10,640 nucleotides of DNA from contig JAEWQT010000273.1 in assembly GCA_023399105.1 (NCBI GenBank), positions 1 through 10,640 on the forward strand, read 5' to 3'. Numbering within the stretch: the first letter of the stretch is position 1; the number at the start of each line of letters is the position of its first letter. Below the pieces are notes generated by a model. The model was not told where the DNA came from, did no database searches, and worked only from the letters and a program-made list of their open reading frames with translations. This document shows positions 1 to 7,404 of this stretch, in pieces. Source of the DNA: Pseudomonadota bacterium (GTDB lineage: Bacteria; Pseudomonadota; Gammaproteobacteria; Pseudomonadales; Oceanobacteraceae). Made by a program: the position numbers and the translations under genes.

Positions 1-246
1 GCGTATTTCTGAGCGTAATTCCACCCGTCGGTTGGCAGCGGTGTGGCCGGAAAAGCTGACGTCGTAGTGGGTCAGGCTGCCTTGCATACGCTCAACCTGT
101 ACCCGCGGCAGGCCATCATCCTGTACCAGTGGCCGGGGGTTATGAAAAGGCTGCTCCGGCGCCAGACTGCCCGCCAGCATCCAGATAACCAACCCCAGTG
201 CCAGACAGAGGGCGGCAATGTGCCCCTGATTCAGATGTATTGTCAT
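1..246 (-). CDS. RND efflux periplasmic adaptor (membrane fusion protein), N-terminal part, cut by the window edge
   Basis: This frame runs off the left edge of the window, so only 82 N-terminal residues are visible. Residues about 8-28 form one hydrophobic segment (LCLALGLVIWMLAG), a signal anchor or signal peptide. After a proline-rich linker comes VQVERMQGSLTHYDVSFSG followed by HTAANRRVELRSEIR. That matches the first beta strands of HlyD/AcrA-type adaptors, where a 'G.t.a.r.v.l.aei.G' stretch precedes the lipoyl/hairpin domain. Such adaptors link an inner-membrane RND pump to an outer-membrane channel. The ATG at 244-246 is the only standard start after an in-frame TGA at 298-300; a clear Shine-Dalgarno is lacking (GCGGAT is the best purine-rich match). 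The pump gene would be expected to the left, outside the window. The family call rests on a short stretch and could be a related secretion adaptor; the substrate is unknown. Confidence 0.7.
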   Translation of the reverse strand, partial: MTIHLNQGHIAALCLALGLVIWMLAGSLAPEQPFHNPRPLVQDDGLPRVQVERMQGSLTHYDVSFSGHTAANRRVELRSEIR

Positions 247-320
247 TATTGTGATCCGCTGCCGGTGAAAAATGAGAACGCTGCGCGATGCGGCCGGTCA
301 CCTGCATCGGTGCGGGCGAC

Positions 321-329
321 AGTGTATCA
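321..329 (-). promoter_or_regulatory. Possible extended -10 of the adaptor gene promoter
   Basis: Read on the minus strand this is TGATACACT, a TGn extension plus TACACT (4 of 6 to TATAAT), about 75 bases before the adaptor ATG. No convincing -35 lies 17 bases upstream, so the call is weak. It sits in the 196-base divergent spacer shared with uup. Confidence 0.25.
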
Positions 330-393
330 GAAGCGGATTTGTGCATAACAGACAGTTACAAAACCCTTTGGCGGTACGGATGCAGCAGTCTGC

Positions 394-417
394 GCAGGCA
401 GCCTGTATACTGCCTGC
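394..417 (+). promoter_or_regulatory. Inverted repeat overlapping the probable -10 box of uup
   Basis: GCAGGCAG (394-401) and CTGCCTGC (410-417) are perfect 8-base complementary arms around an 8-base spacer. A TATACT box (406-411, 5 of 6 to the sigma-70 -10 consensus) spans the spacer and the start of the right arm. Transcription from it would begin near 418, about 25 bases before the uup start. No good -35 is seen. An operator overlapping the promoter is one reading. A hairpin acting on transcripts from further upstream is another, since CTTTTC follows the right arm. Confidence 0.4.
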
Positions 418-442
418 CTTTTCGATAACAGGTAGTGCAAGC

Positions 443-2041
443 ATGGTGTTGGTAAGTCTGAAGCAGGCGGAATTGGCCTTTGGTGATCATGTCCTGCTCG
501 ACAAGGTGGATCTGGACATTCACAGCGGCGAACGCTTGTGTGTGGTGGGGCGCAACGGTGAAGGGAAGTCGACCCTGCTGAAGATGCTCAACCGTCAGAT
601 CACCCCCGATGACGGCCGGGTTGAGCACCTCGATATGTTGCGGGTCGCCGCCTTACAGCAGGAATTGCCCGCCACCACCCATACCCCGGTGTACGATGTG
701 GTGGCCGAGGGGCTGGGGGATATTGGCCATGCCATTGCTCAGTATCACGATGAAATTGCCAAAGGCGAACAGGTCGATCTGAAACGTCTGGAACAGCTGC
801 AGGCCCGGATTGAAGCCGGTGATGGCTGGAGCTGGCAACAAAAAGTAGACGCCATTATTCAGCGTCTCAATTTACCTGCCGATGCCTTATTTTCTGAGTT
901 ATCCGGTGGCTGGCAGCGGCGGGTGATGCTGGCCCGCGCCTTGGTGGTCGAGCCGGATTTGTTAATTCTGGATGAGCCCACCAACCACATGGACGTCGCC
1001 ACCATCGAGTGGCTGGAAGAACAGTTAAAACAGTTTCAGGGTTCATTGGTATTTATCAGTCACGACCGGGCGTTTGTGCAAAACCTTGCCACCCGTATTG
1101 TCGAGCTGGACCGTGGCCATCTGTACAACTGGGTGGGCGATTACCAGAGTTTTATTGAATACCGCGAAAAGCGTCTGGAAGACGAAGCCACTCAGAATGC
1201 CCTGTTCGACAAGCGTCTGGCCGAAGAGGAGAAGTGGATCCGCAAAGGGGTTGAAGCACGCCGTACCCGTAACGAGGGACGGGTGCTGCGGCTGAAAGAA
1301 ATGCGCAAAGAACGCAGCGTCCGCCGGGACGTGCAGGGCGCGGCGAAGATCAACATGAGCCAGGCCGAACACTCTGGTAAGCAGGTGTTTGAGCTGAAGA
1401 ACGTCAGCTACGCCTGGAAAGACAAGCTGCAGGTGAACGACTTTTCAACGCTGGTGATGCGCGGTGACCGCATTGGTCTGGTTGGCCCCAACGGCGTGGG
1501 CAAAAGTACCTTATTAAAGTTATTACTGGGCACCATTGCGCCGCAATCCGGCAGCCTGCACACCGGCACCAAGCTGGAAGTGGCCTACTTCGATCAGGCC
1601 CGCCATATTCTGGATGAGGAAAAATCCATTGCCGATAACGTCGGCGATGGCAAAGACCAGGTTGAAGTGAACGGTCAGAGCCGGCACATTCTGGGGTATC
1701 TGCAAGACTTCCTGTTTGCTCCGGCGCGTGCCCGTACACCGGTGAAAGCCTTGTCCGGTGGTGAGCGTAACCGCGTGCTGCTGGCCAAATTATTCCTCAA
1801 ACCCTGCAACCTGCTGGTGATGGACGAACCCACCAACGACCTCGATGTGGAAACCCTGGAGCTGCTGGAAGAGCGGCTGATGGATTACAAGGGCACCCTG
1901 CTGCTGGTCAGCCACGACCGCGCCTTTATTGATAACGTGGTGACGCAATTATGGGTGTTCGGCGAGAACGGCCATATTGAAGAACAGGTGGGTGGTTACA
2001 GCGACTGGCAGGAACGCCTGAAGGCGCAGCAAAAAGTGTAG
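443..2041 (+). CDS. uup: Uup-type ABC-F ATPase, stopped by an in-frame TAG before its C-terminal domain
   Basis: The protein has 532 residues and two ABC domains. Domain 1 has Walker A GRNGEGKST (36-44), signature LSGGWQRR (153-160), Walker B LLILDEPTNHMD (173-184) and the H-loop at SHDRAF. An Arg/Lys-rich ABC-F linker spans about 245-310. Domain 2 has GPNGVGKST (348-356), LSGGERNR (437-444), LLVMDEPTNDLD (457-468) and a second SHDRAF. There are no membrane segments, as expected for a soluble ABC-F protein. Uup family members act on ribosomes and DNA; E. coli uup mutants show raised precise transposon excision. The ATG at 443 is chosen because homology begins there (MVLVSLKQAELAFG) and AGGTAG lies 7 bases upstream. 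Oddity: TAG at 2039-2041 ends the frame where E. coli Uup (about 635 residues) continues into a coiled-coil domain. That domain is present in the same frame immediately after the stop, so this is a nonsense change, an amber readthrough or a sequence error. Confidence 0.9.
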   Translation: MVLVSLKQAELAFGDHVLLDKVDLDIHSGERLCVVGRNGEGKSTLLKMLNRQITPDDGRVEHLDMLRVAALQQELPATTHTPVYDVVAEGLGDIGHAIAQYHDEIAKGEQVDLKRLEQLQARIEAGDGWSWQQKVDAIIQRLNLPADALFSELSGGWQRRVMLARALVVEPDLLILDEPTNHMDVATIEWLEEQLKQFQGSLVFISHDRAFVQNLATRIVELDRGHLYNWVGDYQSFIEYREKRLEDEATQNALFDKRLAEEEKWIRKGVEARRTRNEGRVLRLKEMRKERSVRRDVQGAAKINMSQAEHSGKQVFELKNVSYAWKDKLQVNDFSTLVMRGDRIGLVGPNGVGKSTLLKLLLGTIAPQSGSLHTGTKLEVAYFDQARHILDEEKSIADNVGDGKDQVEVNGQSRHILGYLQDFLFAPARARTPVKALSGGERNRVLLAKLFLKPCNLLVMDEPTNDLDVETLELLEERLMDYKGTLLLVSHDRAFIDNVVTQLWVFGENGHIEEQVGGYSDWQERLKAQQKV

Positions 2042-2356
2042 CAGGATGAAGAACGGGCGGCCGCTAAAGCGGCCAAGGCGCCGACAGCGCCCAAGCCGGC
2101 GGTGACGGCTGCCCCAGCGCCAGCGCCGGCAAAAAAACTGTCGTACAAGTTGCAGCGCGAGCTGGAACAGCTGCCGGACCAGATTGCCGTCGCAGAAGCC
2201 AAACGCGATGAGCTGGCCACCATCACCGCCGCCGCGGATTTTTACAGTCGCGATCAGGCTGAGGTGCAGCAGGTACTGGCAGATCTGGCCGCGGCGGAAG
2301 TTGCCCTTGAGGCTCTGGAAGAGCGCTGGCTGGAGCTGGAGGAGATGAGCTCATGA
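2042..2356 (+). pseudogene. uup: Detached Uup C-terminal coiled-coil domain, in frame behind the TAG
   Basis: Reading on from the TAG in the same frame gives 104 codons without another stop. First comes an Ala/Pro/Lys-rich linker, then KKLSYKLQRELEQLP, then a charged heptad-like stretch ending in the VLADLAAAEVALEALEERW region. This is the typical Uup C-terminal domain, which in E. coli Uup is a coiled coil that binds DNA. With readthrough the whole protein would be 637 residues, close to the usual length. The domain has no credible start of its own: the GTG at 2102 lacks a ribosome-binding site and the ATG at 2046 is out of frame. Its TGA (2354-2356) overlaps the next gene's ATG, so the ancestral frame clearly ended here. 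No decay is visible in the 104 codons, so the stop is either very recent, bypassed or an artefact. Confidence 0.8.
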
Positions 2357-2823
2357 TCTGGGTGATTGTCGGTGCCGGTGTGTTGCTGATCATCGGCTCT
2401 ATCATGATGCTCAAACCCAGCGCCCGGGATACGCGGTTGGCGGCTTTGCGGTTTGATGCCATTAAACAGGGGTTGCAGGTACGTCAGTTTGTGTGGCAGC
2501 CAGATCCGAAAAAGACCGGTATTCAGGAACCGCTGCAGGCCACCAGTTACAGCCTGATGCGCCCAGGGCAGCCACAGCCGGGTGAGCTTAAGTTCAGCCT
2601 GGTGGCGCGCAAAGGCTGGGATACCGAAGGTTTACCGGACGGCTTCAGCTGGCATAAGCCCGGTACGGCGGCACAAGCGGCCCAGGTGCTGGCCGTGTTG
2701 CCGGCACTGCAGGACGAATTATTGCTGTTGGAAGTACGCGAGCATCAGGTGTTACTGATGGCAAAAGAGCAGCAGGGCGCCAGTGCAGCGGCTTACCGGG
2801 CGTTTTTGCAGGCGTTATTGTAA
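2353..2823 (+). CDS. Small membrane-anchored protein of unknown function, translationally coupled to uup
   Basis: The protein has 156 residues and I do not recognise a named family. Residues 2-20 (IWVIVGAGVLLIIGSIMML) form one transmembrane helix, followed by positive residues (KPSARDTR), which predicts an N-out, cytoplasmic C-terminal domain. Residues about 30-125 look like a small mixed alpha/beta domain with several Trp residues (QFVWQP, KGWDTEG, FSWHKPG). An amphipathic C-terminal helix ends in AAAYRAFLQALL. The ATG overlaps the stop of the Uup C-terminal frame (ATGA), and GGAGGAG lies about 8 bases upstream. Expression therefore probably depends on ribosomes finishing the uup C-terminal frame, unless the strong ribosome-binding site works alone. 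Gene order suggests a link to Uup; no function is claimed. Confidence 0.85.
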   Translation: MIWVIVGAGVLLIIGSIMMLKPSARDTRLAALRFDAIKQGLQVRQFVWQPDPKKTGIQEPLQATSYSLMRPGQPQPGELKFSLVARKGWDTEGLPDGFSWHKPGTAAQAAQVLAVLPALQDELLLLEVREHQVLLMAKEQQGASAAAYRAFLQALL

Positions 2824-2830
2824 CGCCTGC
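2808..2830. terminator. Perfect hairpin across the stop codon, between convergent genes
   Basis: GCAGGCGTTA (2808-2817), loop TTG, TAACGCCTGC (2821-2830): ten perfect base pairs with the TAA stop codon inside the right arm. No T-run follows on either strand, so it is not a canonical intrinsic terminator. It may block 3' exonucleases or limit convergent read-through. A second, looser pair (GCCATG 2833-2838 with CATGGC 2852-2857) surrounds the stop of the opposing gene. Confidence 0.5.
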
Positions 2831-2842
2831 CGGCCATGCTTA

Positions 2843-3631
2843 TTAACGGAACATGGCTTCCAGTTCTTCCAGATGCTCGATGATGCGGTCGTTATAACTG
2901 ACCACCAAAAAGGGCACCGTGCTTTCGTTGTAGTTACGGATGCGTTCTTCCATAAAACGCCACTTGCTGTGAATGCTGTTCATCAGCACATTGGTCTGCG
3001 CGGATTTCACCTGCACGCTCAGATCATCCAGAATCTTCTGAAACTCTTCGGCCATTTCGGTCAGCGTGCGTTCGTAATTACCCATAAATACCTGGCCCAG
3101 ATTGCTGGTACTCCGGGCAGCGTATTGCGAGGTGATTTCTTCCATCAACAATGCCAGGTCGCGGGTTTTCTGCACCACCGGGCCGGGTTTGATGCCGCTG
3201 CGCTCCTGCAACAGGTCGTAGGCGGCGGAGGCCTTGCTGACAATTTCTGTGCTGGTGCGGCCCATTTCATCCACCAGGCGCACATTGGGGAAGCCCTGTT
3301 TCAGCATGTCGGTGCGGTTAAGGGCCATCAGCTCACTGAGTTTTTTCCAGTCGGCACTGATGGCGCTGACCTCATCATCCATGCCGCTGGCGCTGCCCAG
3401 TTGTTCAGCACTGGCCATGGCTTCGGCGAATTTTTTCATGCTGATATCGATACGACGCTCGTATTTACTGTCGGCATCAAGACCGGAAAACATATAAAAG
3501 TTAGTCACCGCGTTGGTGGCAGACAGGCGCATGTGCTGAAAATCGGCCAGCAGTTGTTGCGGAGTCGCCAGGGCAACAGAACAGAAAAAGGATAAAGCCA
3601 AAACCGGGAGGAACTGGGTTAACGCTCGCAT
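2843..3631 (-). CDS. Exported helical protein with a PilJ/NarX-like sensor fold (hypothetical)
   Basis: The protein has 262 residues. A classic signal peptide occupies residues 1-22 (hydrophobic LPVLALSFFCSVALA, cleavage predicted before TPQQ), so the mature protein should be periplasmic. There is no second membrane segment and no lipobox. The rest is almost entirely helical and rich in Glu, Met and Ala. The C-terminal 46 residues contain SKWRFMEERI and VPFLVVSYNDRIIEHLEELE, which resembles the 'W.f......vPflV..y...i...L' end of the periplasmic PilJ/NarX-type four-helix domain. Here it stands alone, without histidine kinase or chemotaxis signalling parts. The ATG at 3631 is preferred to the upstream ATG at 3664 because it begins the signal peptide directly and has AAGAAGAAG just upstream. 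The gene converges with the uup operon and is divergent from fadBA. The fold assignment is from memory of motifs only. Confidence 0.85.
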   Translation of the reverse strand: MRALTQFLPVLALSFFCSVALATPQQLLADFQHMRLSATNAVTNFYMFSGLDADSKYERRIDISMKKFAEAMASAEQLGSASGMDDEVSAISADWKKLSELMALNRTDMLKQGFPNVRLVDEMGRTSTEIVSKASAAYDLLQERSGIKPGPVVQKTRDLALLMEEITSQYAARSTSNLGQVFMGNYERTLTEMAEEFQKILDDLSVQVKSAQTNVLMNSIHSKWRFMEERIRNYNESTVPFLVVSYNDRIIEHLEELEAMFR

Positions 3632-3704
3632 AGTTGCTTCTTCTTTATTGTTTTTATGGTGCATCTGACTGTTTACAGACAGCCATCTGAGCTGAGTGTA
3701 TGAG

Positions 3705-3754
3705 ATAGGGTAAACGAACCCTATAGCACATTACAAACTGTAACAAAAAAGAAT
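3705..3754 (-). promoter_or_regulatory. Promoter with operator-like inverted repeat upstream of the exported protein gene
   Basis: On the minus strand a TGC-TATAGG extended -10 (3719-3727) follows TTGTTA (4 of 6 to the -35) at a short 15-base spacing. Overlapping the -10 is a perfect 7-base inverted repeat, ATAGGGT (3705-3711) and ACCCTAT (3718-3724), with a 6-base spacer. A smaller one, TTACA-AAC-TGTAA (3731-3743), lies in the -35/-10 spacer. This layout suits repression by a dimeric regulator. No regulator family is recognised from the motif. Confidence 0.4.
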
Positions 3755-3820
3755 GATCATGGTCTGCGACCGCCGTTGCCGCCCGGCATTGCAGAAAAAC
3801 GCTCAACCCTTTTCTCAGGC

Positions 3821-3829
3821 TGGTATGAT
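3821..3829 (+). promoter_or_regulatory. Possible extended -10 promoter in the long fadB leader
   Basis: TGGTATGAT fits a TGn extended -10 with TATGAT (5 of 6). The -35 region (GCTCAA or CTCAAC) is poor. Transcription would start near 3836, giving a leader of about 220 bases before fadB that includes the hairpin at 3871-3890. Confidence 0.3.
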
Positions 3830-3870
3830 GCCAGTCCGTTGTAACACAAGCGCAGGTCGGCTGCGTCAGC

Positions 3871-3890
3871 AGGGCGGCAATTACCGCCCT
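3871..3890 (+). terminator. Terminator-like hairpin in the fadB upstream region
   Basis: AGGGCGG (3871-3877), loop CAATTA, CCGCCCT (3884-3890), followed by the pyrimidine-rich TCTCTT. This is seven strong pairs but not a true U-run. It could end a short transcript from the promoter near 3824 or only mark the upstream edge of the fadB promoter, whose TTGACT begins 5 bases later. Confidence 0.35.
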
Positions 3891-3894
3891 TCTC

Positions 3895-3921
3895 TTGACT
3901 TTAAGCCAGCTTTCTAAGAAT
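3895..3921 (+). promoter_or_regulatory. Candidate fadBA promoter
   Basis: TTGACT (3895-3900, 5 of 6 to the -35 consensus) is followed by AAGAAT (3916-3921, 4 of 6 to the -10) at 15-base spacing, shorter than ideal. Transcription would start near 3928, placing the PsrA-like palindrome just inside the transcript, where a bound repressor would block initiation or early elongation. Confidence 0.35.
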
Positions 3922-3935
3922 GTGTGCGACTCAGA

Positions 3936-3953
3936 TTCAAACGCTCGTATGAA
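3936..3953 (+). promoter_or_regulatory. Candidate PsrA operator controlling fadBA
   Basis: TTCAAACGCTCGTATGAA is an imperfect palindrome that fits the pseudomonad PsrA pattern CAAAC-N2-4-GTTTG, with one deviation (GTATG in the right half) and flanking TTC/GAA that extends the symmetry. PsrA is a TetR-family repressor released by long-chain fatty acids and is known to control beta-oxidation operons in Pseudomonas. Its position ahead of fadB, about 100 bases from the start codon, agrees with this role. The psrA gene itself is not in the window. Confidence 0.55.
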
Positions 3954-4002
3954 TTGTTTGTTTTTTAAACGGTCCGGGCATTGTTTCACCAACCGGCAGA
4001 AT

Positions 4003-4024
4003 GCTGAACAGCCTGCTGTTCAGC
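4003..4024 (+). repeat. Perfect 10-bp inverted repeat in the fadB 5' leader
   Basis: GCTGAACAGC (4003-4012), CT, GCTGTTCAGC (4015-4024). It ends 32 bases before the fadB ATG and 20 bases before its GGAG ribosome-binding site. In RNA it would form a stable stem with a tiny loop (about 4 bases after fraying). Possible roles are 5' end stabilisation of the highly expressed message or a second operator. No known motif is recognised. Confidence 0.5.
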
Positions 4025-4056
4025 TCCAAAGCTAACCACCATGTGGAGATCAGTTG

Positions 4057-6204
4057 ATGATTTACGAAGGTAAAGCCATCACGGTAAATATGATCGAAGG
4101 CGGCATCGCCGAACTGAAATTCGATCTGCAAGGCGACTCAGTCAACAAATTTAACCGCGTAACCCTCGAAGATCTGCAAGCCGCTGTGGCTGCAGTGCAG
4201 GGCAACAGCGACGTTAAAGGCGTACTGGTAACTTCCGGTAAAGACGTATTCATCGTTGGCGCCGACATCACCGAATTCGGCGACGCGTTCAAGAAAAGCG
4301 AAGAAGAAATTGCGGCCTGGGTTGCTCAGGCTAACGTTATCTTCAACGCCTTTGAAGATCTGCCGGTTCCGACCCTGACTGCTATCAACGGTATCGCCCT
4401 GGGCGGTGGTTTCGAGATGTGTCTGGCCTCCGACCTGCGCGTGATGTCTGATAAAGCCAAAGTCGGTCTGCCGGAAGTGAAACTGGGCCTGATGCCTGGC
4501 TTCGGTGGTACTGTGCGTCTGCCGCGTGTTATCGGTGCCGATAACGCCATTGAGTGGATCTGCATGGGCGGCGAAAACAAGCCGGAAAAAGCCCTGAAAG
4601 ATGGCGCTGTGGATGCCGTGGTTGCCGCTGACAAGCTGCGCGATGCTGCCATTGCCATGCTGCAGTCTGCCATTGCCGGTGAGCTGAACTGGCAAGCCCG
4701 TCGCGAAGAGAAGAAAGCCAAGCTGAAGCTCAACGCCATGGAAAGCATGATGGTTTTTGAAACCGCCAAAGGTTTCGTTGCTGGTCAGACCAAAGGTCAG
4801 TACCCGGCACCGATCGAAGCGATCAAAACCATGCAGAAAGCTGCTGGTCAGGGTCGTGATAAGGCGCTGGAAGCCGAAGCCAAAGGTTTCGCCAAGCTGG
4901 CGAAGACCACTGAATCTCAGGCCTTGATCGGTCTGTTCATGAACGATCAGCTGCTGAAGAAAAAAGCCAAGGTATACGGTAAAACCGCCAAGGCGACCAA
5001 GAAAGCTGCCGTACTGGGCGCAGGTATCATGGGTGGCGGTATCGCCTTCCAGTCTGCCCTGAAAGGCACCCCGATCATGATGAAAGATATCGCTGAAGCC
5101 GGTATCGAGCTGGGCCTGAACGAAGCCAACAAGCTGCTGGCCAAGCGCGTCGAACGCAACAAAATGAAACCGCTGCAAATGGGTGAGGTGCTGAACCGCA
5201 TTCGTCCGACCCTGTCTTACGCGGAATTCGGCGACGTTGACACCGTGGTAGAAGCGGTTGTTGAAAACCCGAAAGTGAAGAAAATGGTACTGGCCGAACT
5301 GGAAGACAAGGTTCGCGAAGACACCATCATCACTTCCAACACCTCCACCATCAGCATCGACCTGCTGGCGGCGGATCTGAAGCGTCCGGAAAACTTCCTG
5401 GGTATGCACTTCTTCAACCCGGTACACATGATGCCGCTGGTGGAAGTGATCCGTGGTAAGAAAACCTCTGAAGAAGCCGTTGCTACCGTTGTGGCATACG
5501 CGACTGCCATGGGTAAAACTCCGATCGTTGTAAACGATTGCCCGGGCTTCCTGGTAAACCGTGTACTGTTCCCTTACTTCGCAGGCTTTGCGGGTCTGGT
5601 GCGTGATGGCGCTGACTTCCAGGCAGTAGACAAAGTGATGGAGAAGTTCGGTTTCCCGATGGGTCCTGCTTACCTGCTGGACGTAGTGGGTATCGACACC
5701 GGCGTACACGCCAACGAAGTGATGGCGGAAGGCTTCCCGGATCGTATGAAGGCTGACTTCAAAACCTCCATGGAAGTGATGTACGAGAACAAGCGTTACG
5801 GTCAGAAGAACGGCGCTGGTTTCTACAAGTACGAAACTGACAAGAAAGGCAAGCCGAAGAAAGTCGTTGACCAGGCCGCTTACGACCTGATCGCTCCGGT
5901 GGTTGCTGAACGCAAAGATTTTGACGCTGAAGAGATCATCGCACGTTGCATGATCCCGATGTGCATCGAGATCGCCCGCTGTCTGGAAGAAGGCATCGTT
6001 GAGACGCCGAATGAGGCCGACATGGGGCTGATCTTTGGTATTGGTTTCCCTCCGTTCCGTGGCGGCGCGTGCCGTTACATGGACACCGTGGGTATGGCTA
6101 ACTTTGTTGCTCTGTGTGACAAGTACGCTGATCTGGGCAACCTGTACAAACCAACCGATCGTATGCGTGAAATGGCTGCGAACGGCGAAAGCTACTTCGG
6201 TTAA
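4057..6204 (+). CDS. fadB: Fatty acid oxidation complex alpha subunit (enoyl-CoA hydratase / 3-hydroxyacyl-CoA dehydrogenase)
   Basis: The protein has 715 residues, the normal FadB length. It hydrates trans-2-enoyl-CoA and oxidises L-3-hydroxyacyl-CoA with NAD+, and carries isomerase and epimerase activities in this family. It acts in the cytoplasm as an alpha2beta2 complex with FadA. The N-terminal crotonase domain shows [12 protein letters not shown], then [10 protein letters not shown] and [15 protein letters not shown], with Glu120 and Glu140 matching the two catalytic glutamates of E. coli FadB (119 and 139). The dehydrogenase part begins with the Rossmann motif [10 protein letters not shown] (about 319-328), then [20 protein letters not shown] with catalytic His451, and [12 protein letters not shown]. 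The C-terminal domain ends with [16 protein letters not shown]. The ATG at 4057 follows GGAG by 8 bases and gives the family start MIYEGKAI; the TTG at 4054 is unnecessary. fadA follows after 24 bases. Codons are strongly biased (CTG, GGT, CGT), suggesting high expression. Confidence 0.97.
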   Translation: MIYEGKAITVNMIEGGIAELKFDLQGDSVNKFNRVTLEDLQAAVAAVQGNSDVKGVLVTSGKDVFIVGADITEFGDAFKKSEEEIAAWVAQANVIFNAFEDLPVPTLTAINGIALGGGFEMCLASDLRVMSDKAKVGLPEVKLGLMPGFGGTVRLPRVIGADNAIEWICMGGENKPEKALKDGAVDAVVAADKLRDAAIAMLQSAIAGELNWQARREEKKAKLKLNAMESMMVFETAKGFVAGQTKGQYPAPIEAIKTMQKAAGQGRDKALEAEAKGFAKLAKTTESQALIGLFMNDQLLKKKAKVYGKTAKATKKAAVLGAGIMGGGIAFQSALKGTPIMMKDIAEAGIELGLNEANKLLAKRVERNKMKPLQMGEVLNRIRPTLSYAEFGDVDTVVEAVVENPKVKKMVLAELEDKVREDTIITSNTSTISIDLLAADLKRPENFLGMHFFNPVHMMPLVEVIRGKKTSEEAVATVVAYATAMGKTPIVVNDCPGFLVNRVLFPYFAGFAGLVRDGADFQAVDKVMEKFGFPMGPAYLLDVVGIDTGVHANEVMAEGFPDRMKADFKTSMEVMYENKRYGQKNGAGFYKYETDKKGKPKKVVDQAAYDLIAPVVAERKDFDAEEIIARCMIPMCIEIARCLEEGIVETPNEADMGLIFGIGFPPFRGGACRYMDTVGMANFVALCDKYADLGNLYKPTDRMREMAANGESYFG

Positions 6205-6225
6205 TTGGCGCACGAGGAGAATTAA

Positions 6226-7404
<1,179 letters not shown>

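Noticed and set aside
272..442. Extended N-terminus of Uup from an upstream start
   Set aside because: ABC-F homology starts at the ATG at 443, and the added residues (Cys, Arg and Gln rich) cross the likely promoter and its inverted repeat.
2102..2356. Separate small gene starting at GTG 2102
   Set aside because: There is no ribosome-binding site before it, it is in the uup frame, and its sequence is the usual Uup C-terminal domain.
2783..3595. Open frame of 270 codons on the plus strand
   Set aside because: It overlaps the exported protein gene on the other strand, which has a signal peptide and proper start; the plus-strand translation is rich in His, Phe and Gln and looks like an antisense shadow.
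3632..3664. Start of the exported protein at the ATG at 3664
   Set aside because: It would add a charged MHHKNNKEEAT leader in front of a good signal peptide; the ATG at 3631 has a better upstream purine run.
3654..3992. Minus-strand frame of 112 codons in the fadB upstream region
   Set aside because: It shows no ribosome-binding site or recognisable domain and runs through the inverted repeats and promoter elements.
4138..6213. Long open frame of 691 codons on the minus strand opposite fadB
   Set aside because: It is antisense to a full, motif-complete fadB; its translation is rich in His, Phe and Val with no domain logic, a typical mirror of strong codon bias in the real gene.
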